This document shows positions 14,271-21,704 of a stretch of DNA of 49,511 nucleotides, one piece after another. The notes beneath the pieces were generated by a model that saw only the letters and a program-made list of their open reading frames with translations, was not told the origin of the DNA and did no database searches. The position numbers and the translations under genes were made by a program. Source of the stretch: Pseudomonadota bacterium (GTDB lineage: Bacteria > Pseudomonadota > Gammaproteobacteria > Burkholderiales > Thiobacillaceae); contig JAUXXW010000218.1 of the NCBI GenBank assembly GCA_030684775.1, forward strand, positions 1-49,511. Direction: 5' to 3'. Within the stretch, counting starts at the first letter, position 1, and each line of letters opens with the position of its first letter.

Positions 14271-15157
14271 GGCTTCTCGTCCCCAAGCACATCACCCAAC
14301 CCAATACTGGAAAGCGCGTAATCAAACGCTGATGCCGAAAGTTGCACCGGAGCCAAGGCGGGTTCGTCGTATCTGGCCTCGATGCGACTACTGCCATGCA
14401 CTGTGCCATCGCCAGATGTGTAGTTCAGCCAGACATTCACCACTTGGCGAGGCCGGTCCAATGCATCTCGCTTCGCTTTGCAGTCGTCGCTATACATCGC
14501 ACAGAAAGAATAGGGGTTTTTGGGTGCATGAGTCCTCTGAATCAAACCGGTCAACCCCGTCAGGTCAAATAGGCCAGCGACAACCGCCTGTACCCCAAAG
14601 CCACCAGCGAGGCTGCCACCGGAGAGCTGAAGTGAGTGATAGTTGGCGCCGAGGTCGCGCCCGATACCCGAAAGAGCGGACGGCCGCTTCCCAGAGTCCG
14701 CAGTCTCTTTGTTCGGCGGCACGGTGGACAGAACCAGAACCTTGCCAAGTTCGACATTACCCGTACTGATCTTGCCGACTTCCTGGAACTTGCCATCGGC
14801 CGAGTAATCGGCCGCCAACTGCAAGTGGGCAACGCCGGATTCGCGGACATCACTCAGCTTGTAACCCCGTGAACCAAGCCGATCCCGAAGGGCGGACTCG
14901 AACGCGCCGACACCGATGAACTCTGCATAAACCCGAGGTGCCTCTCCAGACTTCGGAAATGCAATCGACCCGAACTGCTCGAACGCAAACCTCGACGGAT
15001 TTACTTGCAGCACCGGCTCCGTCGACGCGGGGGCCGACGCCACAGTATTGCCGCCAGATGAATCCCCGAAATCCAGGATGCTGTCGCCGTGAGCGACACC
15101 ACCGAACATGCCGCACATCAATGCAACCATCCATTCCAACCTGACCATCTTTTTCAT
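14267..15157 (-). CDS. Exported ICE protein, envelope-associated (296 aa)
   Basis: Start 15157 is chosen because MKKMVRLEWMVALMCGMFGG gives a typical signal peptide ending in AHG; the frame upstream overlaps other genes. The mature protein has no further clear membrane helix except a hydrophobic stretch near FGVQAVVAGLFDLTGLTGLI. A single Cys pair (FCAMYSDDC) may form a disulfide. The beta-rich C-terminus (VVNVWLNYTSGDGTVHGSSR) would suit a periplasmic or surface protein. No family is recognised. It is coupled to the methyltransferase by ATGA. Confidence 0.65.
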   Translation of the reverse strand: MKKMVRLEWMVALMCGMFGGVAHGDSILDFGDSSGGNTVASAPASTEPVLQVNPSRFAFEQFGSIAFPKSGEAPRVYAEFIGVGAFESALRDRLGSRGYKLSDVRESGVAHLQLAADYSADGKFQEVGKISTGNVELGKVLVLSTVPPNKETADSGKRPSALSGIGRDLGANYHSLQLSGGSLAGGFGVQAVVAGLFDLTGLTGLIQRTHAPKNPYSFCAMYSDDCKAKRDALDRPRQVVNVWLNYTSGDGTVHGSSRIEARYDEPALAPVQLSASAFDYALSSIGLGDVLGDEKP

Positions 15158-15183
15158 TTGACCATCCCCAAAATTGAAATCTG

Positions 15184-15429
15184 CTACAAACTCTCCACCA
15201 AGGTCTGCTGATCCAATACATACCCGCCAAGCCGCACCACCACCCTGGATAATCTGGCTGCCCTGCCGTGCCGGTGTACGCGGCAGCTCGACGCATCCAC
15301 GACGAAACCGTGGAAACTGCCGTGAAACGCCCCGCACTGGCGGGCCTCTTCCAGCGCCTGGATGGAAATGGCGCGAACCATCGCCATTTCCATTTCATCG
15401 TGGTAGTAGGCAGGCTGCCACACCAGCAT
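15184..15429 (-). CDS. Hypothetical protein (81 aa)
   Basis: ATG 15429 follows the HU stop by two bases. The product begins MLVWQPAYYHDEMEMAMVRA and has a GFVVDASSCRVHRHGRAARL segment. It is acidic first and basic later, with no hydrophobic helix. Nothing recognisable; the position in the operon is the main support. Confidence 0.5.
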   Translation of the reverse strand: MLVWQPAYYHDEMEMAMVRAISIQALEEARQCGAFHGSFHGFVVDASSCRVHRHGRAARLSRVVVRLGGYVLDQQTLVESL

Positions 15430-15431
15430 GG

Positions 15432-15707
15432 TTACAGTGCCTCCCTCATCTCCTTGAACGGGCGAAAGCCGGCTACCCGTTTCTCAGGAACCGCCACCGA
15501 AGCCCCGGTATGGGGATTCCTGGCCATGCGAGGTTTCTTCACCTTCACCACAAAGCGGCCTACGCCCGGAAGCGAGAACTCCCCGGACTTCACCAACTCC
15601 GCCAGAGCCGCCTTGGCCAGGCCCTTCAGGACCACCTCCACATTGCTCCGAGGAAGCGTCTTGTCCGAATGCATCAGCACCGTATCGACCAATTTATGTT
15701 TGTTCAT
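15432..15707 (-). CDS. HU/IHF-family DNA-binding protein (91 aa)
   Basis: It has the length and pattern of a single-domain HU protein: N-terminal helices (MNKHKLVDTVLMHSD, LKGLAKAALAELVKSGE), the turn LPGVGRFVVKVKKPRMARNP, with the DNA-bending arm tip MARNPHTGASVAVPE, and the final helix AGFRPFKEMREAL. It is a nucleoid-type architectural protein likely used in replication or recombination of the element. Start 15707 has GAGGTGG overlapping the ssb end; the frame extends upstream only within ssb. Confidence 0.85.
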   Translation of the reverse strand: MNKHKLVDTVLMHSDKTLPRSNVEVVLKGLAKAALAELVKSGEFSLPGVGRFVVKVKKPRMARNPHTGASVAVPEKRVAGFRPFKEMREAL

Positions 15708-15717
15708 GTCGGCCACC

Positions 15718-16140
15718 TCAGAACGGAACTTCATCATCGCCGCCCCAACCCGATTGGGGCGGCGGCACACCAGCACCAGTCGCTTCATCACCGGCATCAT
15801 CGGCACCAGCGTCCTTCGGTTTGCGATCCAGCAACCGCCACCGACCCATCACGTACTTGTCGCGGTATTTGGTCACGCCTTCCTTGTCTTCCCACGTCTC
15901 GTTACGAATGGACCCCTCGATCAGCACCTGAGCACCCTTGCCGACCAGCTTGGCCAAGTTCTCCGCCGACTTCCCCCAGCACTCCCAGCGCAACCAAGTG
16001 GTGCGCTCCTGTATCTCGCCTTCCTTGTCCTTCCATCGGTCAGTCGTCCCGACCCGTACCGTGGCCACCGCATCACCAGACGGCACATAGCGCAGCTCCG
16101 GCAATCCCCCGACAAAACCGATTTGCGTTGTTCTCAGCAT
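15718..16140 (-). CDS. ssb: Single-stranded DNA-binding protein (140 aa)
   Basis: OB-fold SSB. The first strand region is MLRTTQIGFVGGLPELRYVP. The core has VATVRVGTTDRWKD, TTWLRWECWGKSAENLAKLV, GKGAQVLIEGSIR and RYVMGRWRLLDRK-like segments. A flexible Gly/Ala/Pro tail ends in the acidic tip DDEVPF that in this family recruits partner proteins. Start 16140 follows GGGGTGAAAAC; upstream codons lie outside the fold. The role is protecting single strands during ICE replication and transfer. It is followed by HU after 10 nt. Confidence 0.93.
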   Translation of the reverse strand: MLRTTQIGFVGGLPELRYVPSGDAVATVRVGTTDRWKDKEGEIQERTTWLRWECWGKSAENLAKLVGKGAQVLIEGSIRNETWEDKEGVTKYRDKYVMGRWRLLDRKPKDAGADDAGDEATGAGVPPPQSGWGGDDEVPF

Positions 16141-16303
16141 GTTTTCACCCCTTACGTTGGCAACAAAAAGCACCACCACACATGGCGTGCCACAGATCCC
16201 TCCCACCAAAATGGCAAAAGGGCACAAAAATTGCTTAACTCACCTGCCTGGCTGCCACAGCGTGGCTTTCATTTTTTCTAATTGACACAGCGAGTGGCAT
16301 GGC

Positions 16304-16756
16304 ATGAAATCCAACCGCCTCAGCCACTTCATGAACGGAACAATGGCCGCCTTCGATCTTTACGCGCTCCCCGACCTGTACCCGATCTACAAGCGCTACC
16401 TCGCCGATCACCTGGGGCCGCGTTGCCGTGAATGTGGCCACTACGGCCCGCCGGAGACGCTGGACGGTTATTTCGAGACTCACCGCGCCCTCAAGCGCTT
16501 GATGCACGAAAACCCGCTCGACCCTCTGACTGACATCTCTGACGAAGCCTACGGCGCCGTGTGCTGGGTCGCCGTCAAAGCCGTTGGCATGATCGACGAG
16601 CAAAAACACGCGAAAGCCTTCCTCCCTACCGAACACACAGACGCCACGGTCCTGCAACTCATCGCGCGCAGCATCTGGCCGTACACCATCTGCACTGAAA
16701 TCTTCGTCCCCGCTCGCCAGGAAGAAAGCCCGGATACAGGGCAACACCACCACTGA
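16304..16756 (+). CDS. Hypothetical protein on the opposite strand (150 aa)
   Basis: This is the only plus-strand gene in the ICE part. The protein is well composed: AAFDLYALPDLYPIYKRYLA, then a CREC motif (RCRECGHYGPPE), HRALKRLMHENP, and a helical second half with AVCWVAVKAVGMIDEQ. The minus-strand frame over the same bases (16804-16235) is Val/Gly/Arg-rich and unlike a folded protein. The start could be 16304 or an internal ATG at 16343. Two cysteines alone do not prove metal binding. No family recognised. Confidence 0.6.
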   Translation: MKSNRLSHFMNGTMAAFDLYALPDLYPIYKRYLADHLGPRCRECGHYGPPETLDGYFETHRALKRLMHENPLDPLTDISDEAYGAVCWVAVKAVGMIDEQKHAKAFLPTEHTDATVLQLIARSIWPYTICTEIFVPARQEESPDTGQHHH

Positions 16757-16796
16757 CCCTCCGCGTTCTTGTCCAGACCCTGGACTATGACGAAAG

Positions 16797-17282
16797 TCAC
16801 CCATGTCTAGCTTTCGTCATACGCGTTGAAAAATCGTCACGCGCCACCGCCCGCAGCTCCCGCTCCTCGCGGTTGAGCTTTAGCGCCATGGCATTCTTCT
16901 CCGCGTACCAGTCCTTCCACACCAGAGCCAGCCGAGAAAGCGCCAGTTGCATGGCCTCGTCTTCCCACTTCACATGACGCCAGCCGCCAGGCACCAGACG
17001 CCACCGCAAGCTGGTTTGCCCTGTTTGCTTGCGGCGATGGACTTCCAGGAAGAAAACACGCCCGGCAACCGCCTTCGTCTCCTCGGCCAACATCCGCATT
17101 TCCACCTGAACATCCACCAACACCCGCACCCCTCGCCCGCCCTTACCCTTAAAGGCCTTTGTGTCAGCACCCTGTTGACAACTCGCACCAGCCCCCCCGC
17201 CAAGTGTTGACAACCCCGCTGCGCCAGATTGAACCCCATCCGTGCAGTCGCTCAACGGGAGAATTCGCTGCGCCATGATCAT
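16797..17282 (-). CDS. DUF3158-like ICE protein (161 aa)
   Basis: Identified mainly by position, between the TIGR03761 gene and ssb, plus the short signatures KAFKGKGGRG and TSLRWRLVPGGW, which resemble the FKGKG and LRWR segments of DUF3158 proteins. The N-terminal 40 residues are Gly/Ser-rich and probably disordered. The C-terminus is helical and basic (NREERELRAVARDDF). ATG 17282 overlaps the TIGR03761 stop as ATGA. Function unknown; members sit in ICE replication/maintenance modules. Confidence 0.6.
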   Translation of the reverse strand: MIMAQRILPLSDCTDGVQSGAAGLSTLGGGAGASCQQGADTKAFKGKGGRGVRVLVDVQVEMRMLAEETKAVAGRVFFLEVHRRKQTGQTSLRWRLVPGGWRHVKWEDEAMQLALSRLALVWKDWYAEKNAMALKLNREERELRAVARDDFSTRMTKARHG

Positions 17283-18322
17283 TCCAACAACCCGCCTTCA
17301 TCCTCGTCCGAGACATCGGCTGCCACAGGCGAAAGCGCGGCTTCCTGCAACAGGCGTAATTCCTTCTCCGACAAATTCGCGTGCCTACGGCTGTGACGTG
17401 GCGCAATCTGCCCGGTGAACACCTCACGCGGCACTTCCCCGAACAACCCCACCACCGCTGCCACACGCTTCTGAGCCTCCTCATTCGCACCAGGCAGGAA
17501 ATCGGAACGCGAGAGCTGGCGCAGTTCCTCGCGCATCAAGAAACGTTCGTACTTCGACGGATCCTCGAACATCGACCGAATCTCGCGAACCCGCTGGCGC
17601 ATGGCCACGCGGCCTTCCTCATCGGACATACGGTCTTTGCGGATCAGCGTCTTGATCAAACGCACGAAATAGTCGTAATGCACGATCAACTCGGCGACTG
17701 CATAGCCGTATGGGCTGCGGAAACCCAGGTCCACATCCTTCGGCTCACGCGATCGCAACACCGAATAGGTCAACCCCCGCTGGCGCAGGTCTTTCAACAC
17801 CTTCTCGCACCCGGTAATCGCCGTCTCCAGCTTCCCTTTGGCTGCATCCATGCGATCCATGAAGGCGATCAACACCCAGTCCGCATAGGGGTTGTCATTG
17901 CCAGAGAGCACCCAGGCCGAACGCAATGCCGAAGCGACACGCCGACCGCCGACGATAGGGCTGTGATTACCCTCCGCATCGCGCGCTCTCCCCATGAACA
18001 ATCGATACGCCTCACGGGTATGCAGCGTCATCGTGTCCTGGTCTTCGTCTTCCAGGGCGCCGATGTAGCGCATGTCGCTGGCTTCCTTGTTGGAGACCAG
18101 CTTGTCCGCACCCTGACGTTGCCGGTATTCAGACTGGGACCGTTGCAATGTCTCTTTGCGGGATTCGAGTTCGACTACCCGAGACCACCTGGGATCCATC
18201 GTGTTCGGGTTCTCGGCGTCGAGCAGATCCTTGAGGGCGGCTTCTTCCCCGGCGATGTCGTAGTGATCGGGAAACGGCGAATCCGGGCTGGTGGCGAACG
18301 TGGGTTTTAGAGTGGTGGCCAT
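17279..18322 (-). CDS. TIGR03761 (PFL_4669) family ICE protein (347 aa)
   Basis: The central domain has the family pattern: TLHTREAYRLFMGRARD, IVGGRRVASALRSAWVLSG, then NDNPYADWVLIAFMDRMD, and further on GFRSPYGYAVAELIVHYDYF. It is a conserved gene of PFGI-1-type elements with unknown biochemistry. Start 18322 (MATTLKPTFATS) is the natural beginning; the frame runs on upstream through a pair of 32-bp repeats and would add low-complexity sequence. No good ribosome site precedes 18322, so the start is only moderately sure. A charged C-terminal tail ends VSDEDEGGLLE. Confidence 0.88.
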   Translation of the reverse strand: MATTLKPTFATSPDSPFPDHYDIAGEEAALKDLLDAENPNTMDPRWSRVVELESRKETLQRSQSEYRQRQGADKLVSNKEASDMRYIGALEDEDQDTMTLHTREAYRLFMGRARDAEGNHSPIVGGRRVASALRSAWVLSGNDNPYADWVLIAFMDRMDAAKGKLETAITGCEKVLKDLRQRGLTYSVLRSREPKDVDLGFRSPYGYAVAELIVHYDYFVRLIKTLIRKDRMSDEEGRVAMRQRVREIRSMFEDPSKYERFLMREELRQLSRSDFLPGANEEAQKRVAAVVGLFGEVPREVFTGQIAPRHSRRHANLSEKELRLLQEAALSPVAADVSDEDEGGLLE

Positions 18323-18428
18323 GATCAATTTGGTTGGGTTGGTGGAAGGGGTGGGAGGAACAGCCCGGCGGTAAGATGGAGATGCGGAGTCACGTTCGCA
18401 TCCCACCCAACCGAAAGGAGCCCTCCCA

Positions 18429-18508
18429 TGGAAAGATTCGGCGCCAGGGAGCCTGCGGTTTTGGTTTTCCACCGGGTGGAAAGATTCGGCGCCAGGGAGC
18501 CTGCGGTT
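18429..18508. repeat. Two 32-bp direct repeats, 48 bp apart
   Basis: Copies at 18429-18460 and 18477-18508 begin TGGAAAGATTCGGCGCC and continue identically for 32 bp; each holds the palindrome GGCGCC. They lie in the 208-nt space between the STY4528 and TIGR03761 genes. The 48-bp period is a multiple of three, so the repeats also keep a reading frame. Confidence 0.6.
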
Positions 18509-18530
18509 ATTCCAAGCTGCGCCAGGCACA

Positions 18531-19970
18531 TCATGACGGCCTCCTGGTCGGCCACAACTCCGACATTTTTTTCTTCAGCAACGCCCTGCCTGCATCCATA
18601 GCCTGCAAATCCCGTGGCGCACTTGGGGTGGCGATAATCTGTGACTGGCGCACGCTCTCGATCTCCTGCCGGCGCTGGCGAGCAGCTGCAACCTCGAAGC
18701 AAAGGCACGGTGTGAAAGGTTCGCTGTCGAGGCCCTTGGCCCGTTTCACCAGCGTGTTGAGCACGCCGAGCCGGCTATACATCGGCTTGATGCCGCGAGC
18801 AGCCAGCGAGAGCAAGCCAGCCCATTCATCCGCCACCTGCTGGCGCAGTTCGCCCTCCAGCGGCATCAGCCAGTTGCGGGCGGCGGTGGCTTCGCCGGCC
18901 AGCAGTTTCTCGGGAAGGATGATTTCCAACTCACTACTACTACCCACGGCCGGGGCAGGGGAGGGCGCCTGGGCTTCCGGCGCGGCTTTTTGTAGTGGTT
19001 CTCTTTTGTAGTTTTCTTCTTTAGTGATTGGCCCTTTCCGCACAGCTTGATCTGCGCTTTGGGCAACTTCAGTTATGCGGTTCGGGCATTCCTTGTTTTG
19101 CGCTTTGGGCAACTCCAGATATGCGCTTTGGGCAACTCTTGTTTGCAGGATTCCGCAATCAAGATTGCGGAATCCTGCAAACATGTTTGCGGAATCCTGC
19201 AAACAGTGGATTTCATTAGCTTTTTTGGCACATTCAAGGCCAAGCTGACCCAGATTCAGGCGGGTCAGAAGCTTGGGCTGAACGACTCTCTCGAACGTTT
19301 CTTCCACCAGCCCGGCCTGACGCAGTCGCTCCCTGGCCCTGCGCTGTTGCTTGAGCGTGATGCCCAGAAACTCGCGTGTATGGCCCACAGGGATGTGCAT
19401 CCATTCGCCGTCGCCGCCGTCCGACAGATCGCGCCGGGTGGCGCGGAACAGGTAGGAGAGGATCAACCCGCCGACAACACTTTCCGCCACCTTGATCAGA
19501 ATCCGGTGACAGGGAACGGGCTGGCCCAGCAGATGAAGCATGGCCGCGCGGTCCCAACTCCACTCCTCAAACTGCCGGCCGGCCGATGCCGCCACAAGGT
19601 GTCCCAGTTTGTCCAGATTCACTCTGTACCAAATCTTGGCCGGCACGCCGATGCGTTTCTCTTCCAGGATGCCCATCCCCTTGAGGATGATTCGAGCGGT
19701 GGCCTGCTCACGGCCGCTGAGACCCGCACCCTCATGCCAATCCGATGCACGCAGCCAGAACCATCCATCACGATCAGGCTGTGATTTATGCACATAGCGC
19801 GACCAGGAAATGGCGTGAGACAGGAACAGGGCCGCTTTCACATTACCGGTCACGGTGGCCAGGAGGGGATGGTAGGAGACATAGCTCTGGCCCAGTGCAG
19901 ACGAGACGGTCCCCACCTGCCCGGCAATAGCTTGCCGGGTTGATCGGTTGGGTGGGCGTCGCTGGGCCAT
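18531..19970 (-). CDS. STY4528-type ICE replication protein (479 aa)
   Basis: Start 19970 (MAQRRPPNRSTRQAIAGQVG) follows the preceding stop by one base. Residues about 45-160 form a replication-initiator-like winged-helix region (AALFLSHAISWSRYVHKS, DGWFWLRASDW, GLSGREQATARIILKGMGIL). A second similar unit appears around 170-250 (GEWMHIPVGHTREFLGITL). Residues about 255-320 are a repeat-derived linker. The C-terminal part (about 345-479) is helical with LEIILPEKLLAGEATAARNW. Family members are ICE genes described as pathogenicity-island replication proteins. The linker DNA carries strong palindromes, noted separately. Confidence 0.85.
   Translation of the reverse strand: MAQRRPPNRSTRQAIAGQVGTVSSALGQSYVSYHPLLATVTGNVKAALFLSHAISWSRYVHKSQPDRDGWFWLRASDWHEGAGLSGREQATARIILKGMGILEEKRIGVPAKIWYRVNLDKLGHLVAASAGRQFEEWSWDRAAMLHLLGQPVPCHRILIKVAESVVGGLILSYLFRATRRDLSDGGDGEWMHIPVGHTREFLGITLKQQRRARERLRQAGLVEETFERVVQPKLLTRLNLGQLGLECAKKANEIHCLQDSANMFAGFRNLDCGILQTRVAQSAYLELPKAQNKECPNRITEVAQSADQAVRKGPITKEENYKREPLQKAAPEAQAPSPAPAVGSSSELEIILPEKLLAGEATAARNWLMPLEGELRQQVADEWAGLLSLAARGIKPMYSRLGVLNTLVKRAKGLDSEPFTPCLCFEVAAARQRRQEIESVRQSQIIATPSAPRDLQAMDAGRALLKKKMSELWPTRRPS
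19053..19204. repeat. Repeat cluster inside the STY4528-type gene
   Basis: Three copies of TGCGCTTTGGGCAACT (19053, 19099, 19122) are followed by a perfect 19-bp inverted repeat (19141-19159 and 19164-19182, 4-nt loop) and a third near-identical copy (19186-19204). They encode the linker segments AQSAYLELPKAQ and CGILQT-like peptides. Confidence 0.7.
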
Positions 19971-19971
19971 G

Positions 19972-20676
19972 TCAGGGCTGCGCCACGGCGTTGGAATCAG
20001 GAGAAGGCGATGCTTGAATTCGCCCAGAACGGGAAATAGACGCCTCGACATCAATGCGACGAGCCAGTTCTACCAATGCATCCCAGGTCGAGAAGAGAAG
20101 ATTGGAAGCAAATGTCCACGGCGATTCATCTCCGGGAGAAACGCCGCAAGACGTGATGCCCAGGAGCTTGTACGGGCCGAAGCAGTGATGCAGAAGCGGC
20201 CCCTTCGGAGTCTCGAATCGGCTGGCCCACCAGACGTAAGGGGGCTTGCCTGGCTGGCATGTCGAAACAGACAGGTTGGTTTCCTGACCGGTATCACCGT
20301 TCAGATGGAAATAGACGTCGGCGTAGTCGCTATCGAATTCGACAGGTGACGCCACCAACTTGGCTTCAACCACAAAATAACCAGAATCACAGGAGGGGCA
20401 AAAACCAACCAAGCGCTCGTAATCAAAGCCGATGTCCTTGTATAGTTTTCCGGCATCGGCGAGTCGTTGATGTAGGCCGGGAATCGTGTCTCCATCGTTT
20501 AGAAAGTAGCCTCCGCCGGGGATTACGCTCCCGCGCGGATAGATATGCAGACGCACGGTGCCGCATTCCGGGCAACAAAGATCAAGCCCTTGTGAAGGCA
20601 ATGAGGTGATGGTCAGCGGGCTGTGGATCTCCACGGTGGCCGGCATGCTGCTGGAAACGGTGTGCAGTGTTGTCAT
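19972..20676 (-). CDS. Hypothetical ICE protein with CPEC/CPSC zinc-like motifs (234 aa)
   Basis: Two Cys pairs (CCPECGTVRLHI near residue 35 and FCPSCDSGYFVVEAK near 93) have the spacing of a split zinc ribbon and suggest a structural zinc site. Between them is GGGYFLNDGDTIPGLHQRL. A later part has aromatic strands (PPYVWWASRFETP) and CFGPYKLLGI. The Ser-rich tail is likely disordered. ATG 20676 overlaps the previous stop by ATGA, tying it to the parAB operon. No function recognised. Confidence 0.7.
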   Translation of the reverse strand: MTTLHTVSSSMPATVEIHSPLTITSLPSQGLDLCCPECGTVRLHIYPRGSVIPGGGYFLNDGDTIPGLHQRLADAGKLYKDIGFDYERLVGFCPSCDSGYFVVEAKLVASPVEFDSDYADVYFHLNGDTGQETNLSVSTCQPGKPPYVWWASRFETPKGPLLHHCFGPYKLLGITSCGVSPGDESPWTFASNLLFSTWDALVELARRIDVEASISRSGRIQASPSPDSNAVAQP

Positions 20677-21152
20677 AGCGGCTGATACCCCGGCGGGAAC
20701 GCCTTCGATGTGCGTTTCCCGCTCTTGGCCTGCGGCGCCGCGTATACCCGCTCGTCCAGGTGGCCATAGGAATCGGCCGCCAGCGCATCGACCAGGGCAT
20801 AGACGCGGTCTTGATCGACCTTGTATTCCAGCCGTGCCGGCATCCCCTTCCGCCGCTCTTTGAGCAGGCCCAGTTCAAGCAATCTGGCTCTCGCCGTTTC
20901 CTGTTCTGATCTGGACAGGCCGGCTTCCTCTTGCCATTCCTTGATGGTCTTGGCGAACCAGCCTTCGTTTTTGTTCTGTAGGGCCTGGCTCAGTTGCAGC
21001 GCATAGGAAATCATCACGGCGGCGGTAATGCTGCCGGTTGCCGTGACTGCCCAACGCTGGGCGACGATGGGCTCGTCGAAGACCACCATCATGTGGGAAG
21101 GGCGCATGCCCTGGGCGGGCTTTGGATCGGGTTTCAAGGCGCGGTTATTCAT
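20673..21152 (-). CDS. Winged-helix-like ICE protein related to STY4528 N-terminus (159 aa)
   Basis: Residues about 45-130 (VMISYALQLSQALQNKNEGW, then EAGLSRSEQETARARLLELG and RRKGMPARLEYKVD) align with the same order of elements in the STY4528-type product two genes downstream (EGAGLSGREQATARIILKGM, GVPAKIWYRVN). This points to a shared winged-helix DNA-binding module, as in phage and plasmid replication initiators, and to paralogy inside one operon. The N-terminus is Pro/Lys-rich and the C-terminus basic (AKSGKRTSKAFPPG). It sits 9 nt after the DUF2857 gene. Confidence 0.7.
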   Translation of the reverse strand: MNNRALKPDPKPAQGMRPSHMMVVFDEPIVAQRWAVTATGSITAAVMISYALQLSQALQNKNEGWFAKTIKEWQEEAGLSRSEQETARARLLELGLLKERRKGMPARLEYKVDQDRVYALVDALAADSYGHLDERVYAAPQAKSGKRTSKAFPPGYQPL

Positions 21153-21161
21153 GGCGTCACC

Positions 21162-21704
21162 TCACATGTTGAATTCGTTGATCACGGCGTACAGGGACGC
21201 CAGGGAGAATTGCGGCCATTTCTTATGCAGCGCAATCCAGCGCTGGCGTGTCGGCATGGATTGATTCGCTGCCCACCATTGGTGGATAGCATCGCGTGTG
21301 CCCACATCCGGCATGCTGGGGCGGCCAGAACGCTTGTCCGTGGTCATCAGGGTGGCCAGATGTGCCTCGGCCTCAGTAAGCGAGATCCGAAAAATCTCCG
21401 ACAACAGCAGCGCCGTGGCGCCCGCGCGGGCGAGATAGGTCAGGTCTTGCGAGTCGTTGATCCGGCGTGTCCTGGCTGATATGGCGGATTCGAATCGCGA
21501 CACATTGAGCAACAGAGACATCATCCCCATCGTGCCGGCCAGGCTGCTCAAATCGTTTACCGTCATCTGGCGTAACGTCGATATGGTTTCCGGTGAGAAG
21601 CCAGCGGCGATGAGCTGGTCGATCTCGCCCGACTCGGCCAATTCGATGAGGTAACACAACGCCTTGAAACTCAAGTCTTGCGAGTCGATGTCGATGCGGC
21701 TCAT
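21162..21704 (-). CDS. DUF2857 family ICE protein (180 aa)
   Basis: All-helical, in the usual place after parB. Recognisable stretches are LCYLIELAESGEIDQLIAAG, MTVNDLSSLAGTMGMMSLLL and a C-terminal AIHQWWAANQSMPTRQRW with SLASLYAVINEFN, consistent with a regulator with a helix-turn-helix-like end. ATG 21704 overlaps the parB stop as ATGA. Some DUF2857 members are annotated as FlhC-like regulators of ICE replication genes; a regulatory role is inferred. Confidence 0.82.
   Translation of the reverse strand: MSRIDIDSQDLSFKALCYLIELAESGEIDQLIAAGFSPETISTLRQMTVNDLSSLAGTMGMMSLLLNVSRFESAISARTRRINDSQDLTYLARAGATALLLSEIFRISLTEAEAHLATLMTTDKRSGRPSMPDVGTRDAIHQWWAANQSMPTRQRWIALHKKWPQFSLASLYAVINEFNM

Noticed and set aside
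16235-16804. Minus-strand frame of 189 codons in line with the ICE operon
   Set aside because: The plus-strand frame over the same bases gives a more natural protein; the minus frame is Val/Gly/Arg-rich and lacks a ribosome site.
18325-18708. A 127-codon minus-strand frame across the 32-bp repeats
   Set aside because: It overlaps the STY4528 gene end in another frame and consists mainly of repeat translation.
19053-19204. CRISPR-like array
   Set aside because: The repeats are palindromic, unevenly spaced and lie inside a gene; there are no unique spacers of constant length and no cas genes.
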